From NCBI RefSeq assembly GCF_002736205.1, contig NZ_CP024091.1:3779555-3843554 (forward strand): a DNA stretch of 64,000 nucleotides, read 5' to 3'. The DNA comes from Pedobacter ginsengisoli. Lineage in GTDB: Bacteria; Bacteroidota; Bacteroidia; Sphingobacteriales; Sphingobacteriaceae. The stretch's first letter is position 1, and each line of letters starts with the position of its first letter. A program made the position numbers and the translations under genes. Below, one piece after another: positions 32,795-42,035 of this stretch. The notes beneath the pieces are model-generated. The model made no database searches. It saw nothing but the letters and a program-made list of their open reading frames with translations, and was not told the DNA's origin.

Positions 32795-33811
32795 TCACAG
32801 GATATTTACTTCCCTTTCCAACTTAACACCAAACTTGGCATCCACATTATTTATAATTTGTTCTGAAAAACTATACACTTCCTCGCCAGTTGCGCTACCG
32901 TGGTTAACCAGAACCAAGGCCTGATTTTTCCATGTTCCTGTTTGCCCAACAACAATACCTTTAAACCCACACTGTTCTATTAACCAGCCTGCTGCAAGTT
33001 TAACCTTATTATCAGGGGCCGGATAGTGAACTACATTTGGGTGTAAAGACTTTACAATTTCAAATTCATCTTTTGTAATAACGGGATTTTTAAAAAAGCT
33101 CCCGGCATTCCCTATTGTAGAAGGATCAGGGAGTTTGGCAACCCTTATTTCCGAAACAACATCAGAAATATCTTTAATGGTTGGAGTAGCAATACCTTTA
33201 TTACTTAATTCCTCCTGTATAGCACCATATTGAGAATTAATTTTTGCCGACTTACTTAGCTTAAAGCTAACCGAGGTAATGATGTATTGTCCTTTAAGTT
33301 CATTCTTAAAAACACTATCTCTATATCCAAAACGGCAATCTTTAAAATTAAACACTCGCTTTTCTGAAGTCGCAATTTCATAAGCTACACAAGATTCAAA
33401 AACATCCTTTAATTCCACACCATAAGCACCAATGTTTTGTATTGGTGAAGCCCCCACAGTGCCGGGAATAAGGCTAAGATTTTCTATACCGGCAAAACCA
33501 TTTTGAACACAATATTTTACAAGATCATTCCAAACCACTCCTGCACCAGCCGTAACAACAATCTCATCCCCTTTTACAGCACTGGAAATTCCAGGGATAC
33601 TTATTTTCATTACCAATCCCTCAAAATCCTTTGTAAACAAGACATTACTTCCCCCTCCCAGAACCAGTAAGCTCTGTTGCTTCATTAGATCCGATTTTAG
33701 CACATCCAAAAGATCCTGTTCTGAAAGGATTTCAGCAAAATAATTTGCATCAACAGATATACTAAATGTATTGTAAGGCTTTAATGATTTATTCTTTTGC
33801 ACGTTTAACAT
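32795..33811 (-). CDS. murB: UDP-N-acetylenolpyruvoylglucosamine reductase MurB
   Basis: 338 residues, type I MurB. FAD-binding motifs: LVLGGGSNVLFTKDFEG, GAGVVWNDLVKYC, IPGTVGASPIQNIGAYGVEL. Substrate-binding: RFGYRDSVFK, with the catalytic Ser in GNAGSFFKNP and a late GWLIEQCGFKG. It reduces UDP-GlcNAc-enolpyruvate with NADPH to UDP-MurNAc in peptidoglycan synthesis. Stands alone; the neighbours are unrelated. Confidence 0.96.
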   Translation of the reverse strand: MLNVQKNKSLKPYNTFSISVDANYFAEILSEQDLLDVLKSDLMKQQSLLVLGGGSNVLFTKDFEGLVMKISIPGISSAVKGDEIVVTAGAGVVWNDLVKYCVQNGFAGIENLSLIPGTVGASPIQNIGAYGVELKDVFESCVAYEIATSEKRVFNFKDCRFGYRDSVFKNELKGQYIITSVSFKLSKSAKINSQYGAIQEELSNKGIATPTIKDISDVVSEIRVAKLPDPSTIGNAGSFFKNPVITKDEFEIVKSLHPNVVHYPAPDNKVKLAAGWLIEQCGFKGIVVGQTGTWKNQALVLVNHGSATGEEVYSFSEQIINNVDAKFGVKLEREVNIL

Positions 33812-33995
33812 AGAAGTTTCAACAGATTAAGTAAACACTGCAAATGTAATCGATAAGCCCTGTAATAAACATGTTAAAATCAATATTTAAAAATTTTGAC
33901 TATTTTTCATGAAATTTTAGCTCAGCAGCATCCTTTTACTATCAAAGGTTGTTGAGGTAACTTCAAGAACAACAAGGGAGAACATTAATATTTCT

Positions 33996-34601
33996 ATGGA
34001 AAATCAGGATAAGAAAAGAATTTTAATTATCGAAGCCGCATTAAAAAGATTTGCTCATTATGGATTATCAAAGACCACAATGACAGAAATTGCCAAAGAT
34101 ATTTCTTTTTCAAAAGCACTTCTTTATTATTATTTCCCTGATAAGTTAAGCCTGTATGTAAATTCTATTGAGCACCTGATGCAAATAATGAGCAGAGACT
34201 TAGTCAAATCCATTGATAAAACCACAACGGCAACAGAGGGTGTACTTAAGCTACTCCAAAAGCGTCAGGCTTACATTCAGAAATATTATAATCTATTTGA
34301 ATCTAATCAGGTAATTAGTACAGAACTACCAGAAGGACTTTATGAAAAATTCCAAAGGGCACGAACTTTCGAAGCAATTATCATTGGCTCTCTTTTTAAC
34401 AGGGGCATAGCAAGTGGGGAATTAACAATAGAAGACCCTAAATTAGCTACAGATGTATTCATTGATGCCCTCTCAGGCATCCACTTCAACATCCTTAGCA
34501 AGGATAAAATTATGTTCCCCGGCAAAGAACAATTCAAGCAAATTTTTGCAAAAGAAAAAATGCTCGCAGAGATTTTCCTGGCTGGCTTAAGAGCAAAATA
34601 A
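33996..34601 (+). CDS. TetR family regulator, first of a tandem pair
   Basis: 201 residues. The N-terminal HTH is ILIIEAALKRFAHYGLSKTTMTEIAKDISFSKALLYYYFPDKLSLY; the rest is the helical ligand domain. It has the same length and layout as the second TetR 195 bases downstream, so the pair arose by duplication. It probably controls the efflux operon that follows. Confidence 0.92.
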   Translation: MENQDKKRILIIEAALKRFAHYGLSKTTMTEIAKDISFSKALLYYYFPDKLSLYVNSIEHLMQIMSRDLVKSIDKTTTATEGVLKLLQKRQAYIQKYYNLFESNQVISTELPEGLYEKFQRARTFEAIIIGSLFNRGIASGELTIEDPKLATDVFIDALSGIHFNILSKDKIMFPGKEQFKQIFAKEKMLAEIFLAGLRAK

Positions 34602-34752
34602 CTTAAAACACTTGTCCTTATTTCATCGTTGACATATTCGTAAAAGACTGTCAACCACACAATTCTTTCTAAAACAAGCTTGATTCTGTCATTAATTTGT
34701 CAGTTTAAAGGGATTTTAACACTAAAATTCTTCAAGTAAAATAATGGCAGTA

Positions 34753-34783
34753 TTTTTGACTGTTGAAATAAAAAAGTCAAAAA
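34753..34783. promoter_or_regulatory. Inverted repeat upstream of the second TetR gene
   Basis: TTTTTGACT (34753-34761) and AGTCAAAAA (34775-34783) form a perfect 9-bp inverted repeat, ending 13 bases before the start codon. A single TTTTGACTA lies upstream of the first TetR gene. Likely operator for one or both regulators. Confidence 0.6.
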
Positions 34784-34796
34784 GTAAAAAAGTAAA

Positions 34797-35402
34797 ATGG
34801 TAGAGATTGATAAAAAAAGGGATGCTATAATTGAGGGGGCTATTAAACGATTTATACATTATGGAATTAACAAAACCACAATGAACGAGATCGCCGATGA
34901 TCTATCAGTATCAAAACCTTCTTTATATTATTATTTCCCTGATAAAAACAGCTTAGTATTTGGAGTTATTGACAAGATATTTTCAGATTACTTCGAAATT
35001 ATTGAAAAGGACAAATTAACTGAAATGTCTATCCAAGAGCGTTTGACCGGCTTCATAGAAGTTAAACATCGTTTCTTTCAAAAATACTATATGCTTCATT
35101 TATCTGGAGGCAGCCCGGATTCATCCTTAAATTCTGATGAATTAAGACAACATTTCATGAAAATGAAATCGAAAAATGAGAATTTCCATGCAGACATCTT
35201 CAAAGCCGCAATGGATAGAGGTGAATTGGCTTTGGCCGATCCAAATAAAATAGCAGAGCTATATCTTGATAGTTTAGCCGGAATAACTTCCCTGTGTATT
35301 TTACATGGCAACAAAGAGCTATTGCCAAGCAAAAAAGAGATGAAAGCAATGTTAGATAAACAAATAAATCTTTCGAATATATTCCTTAAAGGACTAAAAT
35401 AA
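34797..35402 (+). CDS. TetR family regulator, second of a tandem pair
   Basis: 201 residues with HTH DAIIEGAIKRFIHYGINKTTMNEIADDLSVSKPSLYYYFPDKNSLV. It lies 21 bases before the outer-membrane efflux gene on the same strand, so it is probably in its operon and represses it. The paralogous ligand domain differs clearly from that of the first copy, allowing different inducers. Confidence 0.93.
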   Translation: MVEIDKKRDAIIEGAIKRFIHYGINKTTMNEIADDLSVSKPSLYYYFPDKNSLVFGVIDKIFSDYFEIIEKDKLTEMSIQERLTGFIEVKHRFFQKYYMLHLSGGSPDSSLNSDELRQHFMKMKSKNENFHADIFKAAMDRGELALADPNKIAELYLDSLAGITSLCILHGNKELLPSKKEMKAMLDKQINLSNIFLKGLK

Positions 35403-35423
35403 ACAGACTACTAATTATATCAT

Positions 35424-36767
35424 ATGAACACTATTATTAAACAGATAAAAACAATTCCCCTCTTATTGCTGGGTTTGATATTATCAAATACAGTTAGTGC
35501 ACAACAAACGCTTAGCTTAAAAGATGCACTAAACTATGCCATCGAAAACAGCGCAAAAGTAAAGAAGTCCAAAATGGACATTGAAGGAGGCAGGTATAAA
35601 GTGCAAGAAGTAAGAGCACAAGCTTTGCCCCAAATTACAGGTAATGCAGGTTTAACTTACAACCCTATTATTGGTCAATTAGTAGCAGATATAGGAGGCA
35701 CAACACAATCATTTAAGATGGGTCAAAAATGGAATTCCACTGCTGGTGTGCAACTTTCTCAACAACTGTTTAACCAACAAGTTTTTACGGGATTACAAGC
35801 TGCCAGATCGAGTGAGGAATACTATAATCTTACCTCTCAGTATACAGAAGAGCAAATTATAGAGTTGGTAGCCGGCAATTATTATCAGGTTCTGGTAAAC
35901 AGACAACAGATGAATGTAATTGACACCAACATTAAAAACGTAAAGGTAATTGAAAACATCATCTCTAATCAGTACAAAAATGGTCTGGCTAAAAAAATTG
36001 ACGTTGATCGTATTAAAGTTAACCTTACCAATTTGGAAACACAACGCTCACAAATTTTAAATGCCATTACACAATTGGAAAACCAGTTAAAATTCTCGAT
36101 GGGTATGCCTGTAAGTGCAAACATTACTTTACCTAAAACAGAACTTACAGAAGTAACGCAATTGCCCGAACTTTCAGACTCACTTAATTTCGACAATCGC
36201 ACAGAAATTAAACTTTTAGATAATCAGGACAAACTTTTATCCCTGCAACGCAAAGCTTATGTAGCAGAATATTACCCAAGTCTTGCTCTAACAGGTAATT
36301 ATACTTATTCAAGCCAAAGTGGAAGTTTCGACTTTTTAAAATCAAGCAATACTGCAATAGGTTTTGGCTCTTCGGCGGTTGGTTTAACGTTAAAAGTACC
36401 CATTTTTAATGGATTCTTAACCCGTTCAAAAATCCGTCAGGCCGATGTTGATATCAGAAAAGCCAAAGAAGATAGAAGAGAATCAGTAAATTCATTAAAC
36501 TTAGCGTATGAAAATGCTAAAATCCAGCTGCGCAATAATATAAATACAATTAATGCACAAAAGAAAAATGCACAACTGGCAGATGAAATTTACAGAAGTA
36601 CCCAAAACAATTACAATAATGGTTTGGCAAATCTAACAGATCTATTAGACACTGAAAATTCACTTACTGAGGCTCAAAATAGCTATATACAGGCTCTATT
36701 AAATTACAAAATAGCCGAAATACAATTAATCAAATCGAACGGAAATATTAAATCGCTAGCAAAATAG
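35424..36767 (+). CDS. TolC family outer-membrane efflux protein
   Basis: 447 residues with a signal peptide ending near VSAQQ (residue 27). Two OEP repeats of long helices (LKDALNYAIENSAKVKKSKMDIEGGRYKV, then the second half from about residue 240) and beta-barrel strands such as LALTGNYTYSSQ are visible. It forms the trimeric exit duct of an RND pump. Two bases separate it from the adaptor gene. Confidence 0.95.
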   Translation: MNTIIKQIKTIPLLLLGLILSNTVSAQQTLSLKDALNYAIENSAKVKKSKMDIEGGRYKVQEVRAQALPQITGNAGLTYNPIIGQLVADIGGTTQSFKMGQKWNSTAGVQLSQQLFNQQVFTGLQAARSSEEYYNLTSQYTEEQIIELVAGNYYQVLVNRQQMNVIDTNIKNVKVIENIISNQYKNGLAKKIDVDRIKVNLTNLETQRSQILNAITQLENQLKFSMGMPVSANITLPKTELTEVTQLPELSDSLNFDNRTEIKLLDNQDKLLSLQRKAYVAEYYPSLALTGNYTYSSQSGSFDFLKSSNTAIGFGSSAVGLTLKVPIFNGFLTRSKIRQADVDIRKAKEDRRESVNSLNLAYENAKIQLRNNINTINAQKKNAQLADEIYRSTQNNYNNGLANLTDLLDTENSLTEAQNSYIQALLNYKIAEIQLIKSNGNIKSLAK

Positions 36768-36769
36768 AA

Positions 36770-37837
36770 ATGAAAAGAGTAATTATTATAATTGTTGTAA
36801 TTGTTGTCGCCCTTGGCGGAATAGCTTATGTTTTAAGCAACAATAAAAAGAAAAACGAAGCAAAAACGGCTTTCATTGCACAAGGTGGTGGCGCTGTAGC
36901 TGTTCGAATTGCAACGGTCGAGAAGAAAGTAGTTGACCTTGACTTTGTTGCCAATGGAAACTTTGTACCTAAACAAGAATTAAACTTCCTTTCAGAAAAT
37001 GCTGGCAGGGTAAGTAAAATCTATGTAGATGAAGGTGATCATGTAACTAAAGGACAAGTTTTAGCCCGTGTTGATGCTGAAATTATCAATACTGATAAAG
37101 AAACAGCAGCAGCAAACTATCAAAATGCATTGCGAGACGAAGCCAGATACCAAAGCTCATATGAAACTGGTGGTGTAACCCAACAGCAATTGGATCAGGC
37201 TAAATTAGCAACTCAAAATGCAAAACTACGCTTGCAAGCCTCACAACGTAAAGTAAGTGATGCCAACATTAAAGCGCCAATTACTGGTATAATTAATAAA
37301 AGATACATTGAAGTTGGGGCATTCGTAAACACGCAAGGAACTCAGTTATTTGAGATAGTAGATGTTTCTAAATTAAAACTTAGGGTAAACGTTAACGAAT
37401 CGCAGGTTGCTAACCTAAAAATCGGAGATAAGATTGACATCAAATCTTCTGTTTTTCCGACAGACAAATTCAATGGTAAAGTTACTTTCATTGCAGCAAA
37501 GGCCGATGAAACGTTAAACTTCCCTATCGAAATTGAAGTAGACAACAATGCAAAAACCAGCTTAAAAGCCGGAATGTACGGAACAGCTGTATTCAACTTC
37601 CCTAAGCAGGCTCCAGGCATTTTAGTCCCACGTACTGCTTTTGTGGGCAGTGTAAGTAGCAATCAGGTATTTGTGTTAGATAAAGCAAACAATACTTCTA
37701 AAATCCGTCAGGTAATTGCAGGCCGTATTCTAGGCGATTCTGTTGAAATCCTTGATGGACTTAATGAAGGAGAAACTGTAATTACAAGCGGACAGATTAA
37801 CTTGGCTGAAGGCACTCCTGTAAGCATTGTAAAATAA
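36770..37837 (+). CDS. RND efflux periplasmic adaptor (HlyD/MFP family)
   Basis: 355 residues. An N-terminal membrane or lipid anchor helix (IIIIVVIVVALGGIAYVLS) is followed by the lipoyl/barrel-sandwich domain (GRVSKIYVDEGDHVTKGQVLARVDA), a helical hairpin, the return strand IKAPITGIINKRYIEVGAFV and the C-terminal barrel ending in EGETVITSGQINLAEGTPV. It bridges the pump and the TolC-type duct. A small hairpin (GCGATT/AATCGC) lies in the 46-base gap before the pump gene. Confidence 0.95.
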   Translation: MKRVIIIIVVIVVALGGIAYVLSNNKKKNEAKTAFIAQGGGAVAVRIATVEKKVVDLDFVANGNFVPKQELNFLSENAGRVSKIYVDEGDHVTKGQVLARVDAEIINTDKETAAANYQNALRDEARYQSSYETGGVTQQQLDQAKLATQNAKLRLQASQRKVSDANIKAPITGIINKRYIEVGAFVNTQGTQLFEIVDVSKLKLRVNVNESQVANLKIGDKIDIKSSVFPTDKFNGKVTFIAAKADETLNFPIEIEVDNNAKTSLKAGMYGTAVFNFPKQAPGILVPRTAFVGSVSSNQVFVLDKANNTSKIRQVIAGRILGDSVEILDGLNEGETVITSGQINLAEGTPVSIVK

Positions 37838-37883
37838 GTTAATGATCGCGATTGCCAATCGCAACACGCAATAAAAAAAGAAA

Positions 37884-40800
37884 ATGAAGATAACAGACAT
37901 ATCGATAAAAAGGCCCTCCCTGGTAATTGTGGTATTTACCGCGCTTACTCTATTAGGGCTATTAAGTTACTTTTCGTTGGGCTATGAGTTATTACCAAAA
38001 TTCTCAAACAACGTTGTATCTATTTCAACCATTTATCCCGGAGCCTCTCCTTCTGAGGTTGAAAATACCGTAACTAAGAAAATTGAAGATGCGGTATCAT
38101 CAATGGAGAACATCAAAAAAATAAACGCTGTTTCATTTGAGAGTTTATCAACAGTTACAATTACGTTAACTGATGCAGCCAACATTGATATTTCATTAAA
38201 TGATGCTCAACGTAAGGTAAATGCCATTCTTTCTGATTTACCTGAAGATGTGAAAACACCTTCGTTAAGTAAATTCTCTTTAGATGACTTACCGGTAATC
38301 ACGATGTCAGCTTCTGCAGACATGGATGATATTAACTTCTACGATTTAATTGATCAAAGAATTGCCCCGGTTATTTCCAGGGTTAGCGGGATTGCACAGG
38401 TTAACCTTATTGGTGGATCTGAAAGAGAAATCCAGGTTTCATTAGATGCAGATAAATTACAAGGCTACAAGCTTTCTGTACCTCAAGTGCAGCAGATGAT
38501 TTTAAGTTCAAACCTAGACTTCCCTACCGGAAGTGTTAAAACAGAAAATCAAGACGTTTTAATTCGTTTATCTGGTAAATACAGGAATCTTGATGAGTTA
38601 AGGAACCTTGTTTTAACAACTTCAAAAGATGGCGCACAAATTCGTTTGGGTGACGTTGCCGACGTACAAGACTCTAAAAAAGAAACTGAAAAACTGGCGC
38701 GTATTGACAGAAAAGGTGCAATTGCCATACAAATCATCAAACAGAGTGATGCAAATGCGGTAGAAGTAAGTAAAGGTGTGCATAAAATCATTGAGAAACT
38801 AAAAGTAGAATACGCTGCAAATAAACTTAACATTAAAATTGTTAACGACAGCTCTATCTTCACTTTAGAGTCTGCGGATGCCGTTATTCACGATTTAATT
38901 CTGGCAGTTGTACTGGTAGCATTTGTAATGCTATTCTTCCTACATAGTTTACGTAATGCATTAATTGTAATGGTATCCATTCCAGCATCATTAATTGCAA
39001 CGTTTATTGGTATTAGCCTATTTGGCTTTACTTTGAACCTGATGTCCTTATTAGGACTATCTCTTGTGGTTGGTATTCTTGTAGATGACGCTATTGTGGT
39101 TCTGGAAAATATCCAACGACACATGGAGATGGGCAAAAATAAAGTAAGGGCCGCATCTGATGCAACACGGGAAATCGGTTTTACAGTTGTATCCATTACC
39201 CTTGTAATTGTGGTTGTATTTTTCCCTATTGCAGTAAGTACAGGTCTGGTATCTAACATTCTACGTCAGTTTTGTGTGGTTGTAATTATCGCAACATTAC
39301 TTTCATTACTAGCTTCATTTACCATTGTGCCCCTACTTTTCTCAAGATATGGTAAACTAGAGCACATCGAAGGCAAAAATGCATTCGGCCGTTTTATCCT
39401 TTGGTTTGAAAAACAATTAAAAAAATTCACTCATTGGGTTACAAACATCCTAACATGGTCGTTAAATCATAAAAGACGCACCATCGTAGCGGTTGTTGTA
39501 TTATTTGTTGGGGCAATGTGGTTAGCTGGTGCGGGCTTTATTGGTTCAGAGTTTTTCCCTAAATCTGATAAAGGCGAGTTCTTAATTCAAATTGAATTAC
39601 CAAAAGATGCACCCTTGTCGCAAACAAACTTTTACACACAAAAAGCAGAAGCATTTTTAGATAAACAACCAGAAATCACACAGTTAATTACTACTGTAGG
39701 TCAGGCCAGTGGAGATTTCGGTGGAACTCAGGCCACAGCCTATAAATCGGAGATTAACGTAAAACTGGTTGAACGTAAGGAACGCGAGGGTGTCTCATCA
39801 GATATTTTTGCAACCAAAATGAGCCGCGCACTTTCTAAAGAATTGGTTGGTGCAAAAGTTAAAACGGTACCAATTAGTATTTTGGGTATTGCTGAAAACG
39901 CTCCGATACAATTAGTAGTAATGGGTTCTGACCTTGATAGCGCATTAAAATACGCTGAAGGTGCACAAAAAGTACTTGCAACAATTCCGGGTGCAACAGA
40001 GATTAAGTTATCTGTAGAAAAAGGAACTCCTGAAATTAATGTTCAGGTTGATCGGGATAAAATGTCAGCACTTGGACTAACATTACAAACCGTAGGTTCT
40101 ACCATGCAAACAGCTTTTGCGGGCAATACAGATGGTAAATACAGAAAAGGCGAATACGAGTACGACATTAATATCCAATACCAGGATTTTAACAGAAAAA
40201 ATGTTGACGATGTACGCAACCTTATCTTTGTAAATGCAAGTGGAGCGCAAATTAAACTATCGCAGTTTGCAACAATTACTGAAGGTTCAGGACCAAGTCA
40301 GTTAGAGCGTTTAAACAAATCAACCTCGGTATCTGTTAAAGCACAATCAATAGGTAGACCTACCGGAACCGTAGTTGCTGAATTTCAATCGAAGTTAGAG
40401 GAACTGCAAAAAAATGGTAAGCTAAAAGCTCCAATTGGCGTAAGTTATGCATGGGCAGGAGATCAGGAAAATCAGGCTGAAGGTTTTGGTACTTTAGGTA
40501 TTGCCCTACTAGCCTCCGTAATTTTGGTTTATTTAATTATGGTGGCTTTATATGATAGCTTTGTCTATCCGCTGGTAGTAATGTTCTCTTTACCACTTGC
40601 ATTAATCGGAGCCTTCCTTGCTCTTGCTTTAACAAACAATTCAATTGGTATTTTCACCATCTTAGGTTTAATTATGCTAATGGGTTTGGTGGCCAAAAAT
40701 GCGATTATATTGGTCGATTTTACAAACCACATGAAAGCAGAAGGAAAATCGACAATAGAAGCATTAGTTTTAGCTAACCACGCACGTTTACGTCCCATCT

Positions 40801-41072
40801 TAATGACAACCATAGCCATGATCTTTGGTATGCTACCAATTGCCCTGGCAAGTGGTGCCGGTGCCGAATGGAAAAATGGACTAGCCTGGGTTATTGTTGG
40901 TGGTCTAACCAGTTCACTGTTTTTAACATTAATTGTTGTACCGGTAGTTTATCTGATCTTTGATATAATATTAGATAAATTAGGGTTTAACAAAAAAGGA
41001 AAAACAATTGATGAAATGTTAGAAGAACCATACGACCATAAAGATGTTTTGGAGTATGACCTTGCTGAATAG
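37884..41072 (+). CDS. RND efflux pump, inner-membrane permease
   Basis: 1062 residues, the usual length, with 12 membrane segments and two large periplasmic loops. Hallmarks are the start ISIKRPSLVIVVFTALTLLG, the first loop YPGASPSEVENTVTKKIEDAVS, and TM4 LVVGILVDDAIVVLENIQRHME with the proton-relay Asp pair. The second half has VMFSLPLALIGAFLALA and LIMLMGLVAKNAIILVDFTN. It probably exports drugs, lipids or other hydrophobic compounds (HAE type). A strong terminator closes the operon. Confidence 0.96.
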   Translation: MKITDISIKRPSLVIVVFTALTLLGLLSYFSLGYELLPKFSNNVVSISTIYPGASPSEVENTVTKKIEDAVSSMENIKKINAVSFESLSTVTITLTDAANIDISLNDAQRKVNAILSDLPEDVKTPSLSKFSLDDLPVITMSASADMDDINFYDLIDQRIAPVISRVSGIAQVNLIGGSEREIQVSLDADKLQGYKLSVPQVQQMILSSNLDFPTGSVKTENQDVLIRLSGKYRNLDELRNLVLTTSKDGAQIRLGDVADVQDSKKETEKLARIDRKGAIAIQIIKQSDANAVEVSKGVHKIIEKLKVEYAANKLNIKIVNDSSIFTLESADAVIHDLILAVVLVAFVMLFFLHSLRNALIVMVSIPASLIATFIGISLFGFTLNLMSLLGLSLVVGILVDDAIVVLENIQRHMEMGKNKVRAASDATREIGFTVVSITLVIVVVFFPIAVSTGLVSNILRQFCVVVIIATLLSLLASFTIVPLLFSRYGKLEHIEGKNAFGRFILWFEKQLKKFTHWVTNILTWSLNHKRRTIVAVVVLFVGAMWLAGAGFIGSEFFPKSDKGEFLIQIELPKDAPLSQTNFYTQKAEAFLDKQPEITQLITTVGQASGDFGGTQATAYKSEINVKLVERKEREGVSSDIFATKMSRALSKELVGAKVKTVPISILGIAENAPIQLVVMGSDLDSALKYAEGAQKVLATIPGATEIKLSVEKGTPEINVQVDRDKMSALGLTLQTVGSTMQTAFAGNTDGKYRKGEYEYDINIQYQDFNRKNVDDVRNLIFVNASGAQIKLSQFATITEGSGPSQLERLNKSTSVSVKAQSIGRPTGTVVAEFQSKLEELQKNGKLKAPIGVSYAWAGDQENQAEGFGTLGIALLASVILVYLIMVALYDSFVYPLVVMFSLPLALIGAFLALALTNNSIGIFTILGLIMLMGLVAKNAIILVDFTNHMKAEGKSTIEALVLANHARLRPILMTTIAMIFGMLPIALASGAGAEWKNGLAWVIVGGLTSSLFLTLIVVPVVYLIFDIILDKLGFNKKGKTIDEMLEEPYDHKDVLEYDLAE

Positions 41073-41093
41073 CATTATAAATCTATAATAACA

Positions 41094-41132
41094 ACAAAAA
41101 GAGGAACCCTAAAAAGTTCCTCTTTTTGTTTT
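41094..41132 (+). terminator. Terminator of the RND efflux operon
   Basis: 13-bp perfect stem CAAAAAGAGGAAC (41095-41107) with GTTCCTCTTTTTG (41116-41128), loop of eight bases, followed by TTTT. Confidence 0.92.
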
Positions 41133-41177
41133 AAAAATTAAAACAATTATAATTGTTTTGTTGTAATTACAGGAAAT

Positions 41178-41999
41178 ATGCTGAAGCACATAACATTACT
41201 TCTGCTGCTATGCAGCTTTTTATTCGATATAAAAGCGCAGCACCCTCCGGTTTTTGAAGGAATGGTAACCGATACAAATGCTATTGCACTAAACGATCTA
41301 AACATCAATCTTGTAAAATATAGCTATGGAAAACCAAAGATTAGTTTTTTGGCCATACACGATGATGAAGATACTGGTGTAAAAGCAGCTTTTGAGTACA
41401 TTCAGTTTAATGGTGGCAGTATTATTGATTGTCAGTATGGAGGTACCAGAAACTTTAAATTTTCTAAGGATGGTTTTAATTTCCAGACAGACCCCAACAG
41501 CATATATACACAGGAAGGAATTATTATGGGGCTCGTAAAATATGGAAATGTAGATAATGACGAGGTTCTAATGCAACTTGAACGAACAGGAAATCTAATC
41601 CTTACCTATTACAACCCTAAAAAATTAGGATACATTTTCACACTACACAATAATGCAGATGGTGGATTTGGCATTTCATCTTACCTGAAAGGTTATGAAC
41701 TCGAAAGTGCAGCTGATTCCGTATTCATCAATTTTGAAATGGATAATGATGATCTTATTCTGGTAACCGACCTGAAGTTATTTAATCGTTTAAAACAAGA
41801 AAAGGTAAATGTGATATTGCAATCACCTGATGCCCCCGATGATGGCTCCCTATCTGTTTACGCCATGGGAAAAAACATCCCTTACATAAATGTAGAAGTT
41901 CAGCATGGCCATCAATACGAGAATCTAAGGCTTATTGAAATTGCGGTAAAAGCCTTATACGATACCTACCCTGCTTTAAAAACAAAGGCCTTAGAATAA
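41178..41999 (+). CDS. Secreted protein, possible M14-like metallopeptidase
   Basis: 273 residues with a signal peptide ending LFDIKAQ (residue 21). The mature part has HDDE at residues 61-64, an HxxE zinc pattern as in M14 carboxypeptidases, a later LHNNADGGFG and, near residue 250, NVEVQHGHQYENL, where a third zinc His or catalytic Glu could lie. The alternating pattern AIHDDEDTG / IPYINVEVQHG agrees with an M14/AstE-like fold, but I do not recognise an exact family. The stop codon lies inside the stem-loop of a bidirectional terminator. It is convergent with the lipoamide dehydrogenase gene. Confidence 0.55.
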   Translation: MLKHITLLLLLCSFLFDIKAQHPPVFEGMVTDTNAIALNDLNINLVKYSYGKPKISFLAIHDDEDTGVKAAFEYIQFNGGSIIDCQYGGTRNFKFSKDGFNFQTDPNSIYTQEGIIMGLVKYGNVDNDEVLMQLERTGNLILTYYNPKKLGYIFTLHNNADGGFGISSYLKGYELESAADSVFINFEMDNDDLILVTDLKLFNRLKQEKVNVILQSPDAPDDGSLSVYAMGKNIPYINVEVQHGHQYENLRLIEIAVKALYDTYPALKTKALE

Positions 42000-42020
42000 T
42001 ATCCTAAGGCCTTTGTTTTT
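41978..42020. terminator. Bidirectional terminator overlapping a stop codon
   Basis: 17-bp perfect stem (41978-41994 with 42004-42020), A-run left and T-run right, loop of nine bases holding the stop codon of the secreted-protein gene (41997-41999). Serves both convergent genes. Confidence 0.92.
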
Positions 42021-42035
42021 AATAATCTATACCTA

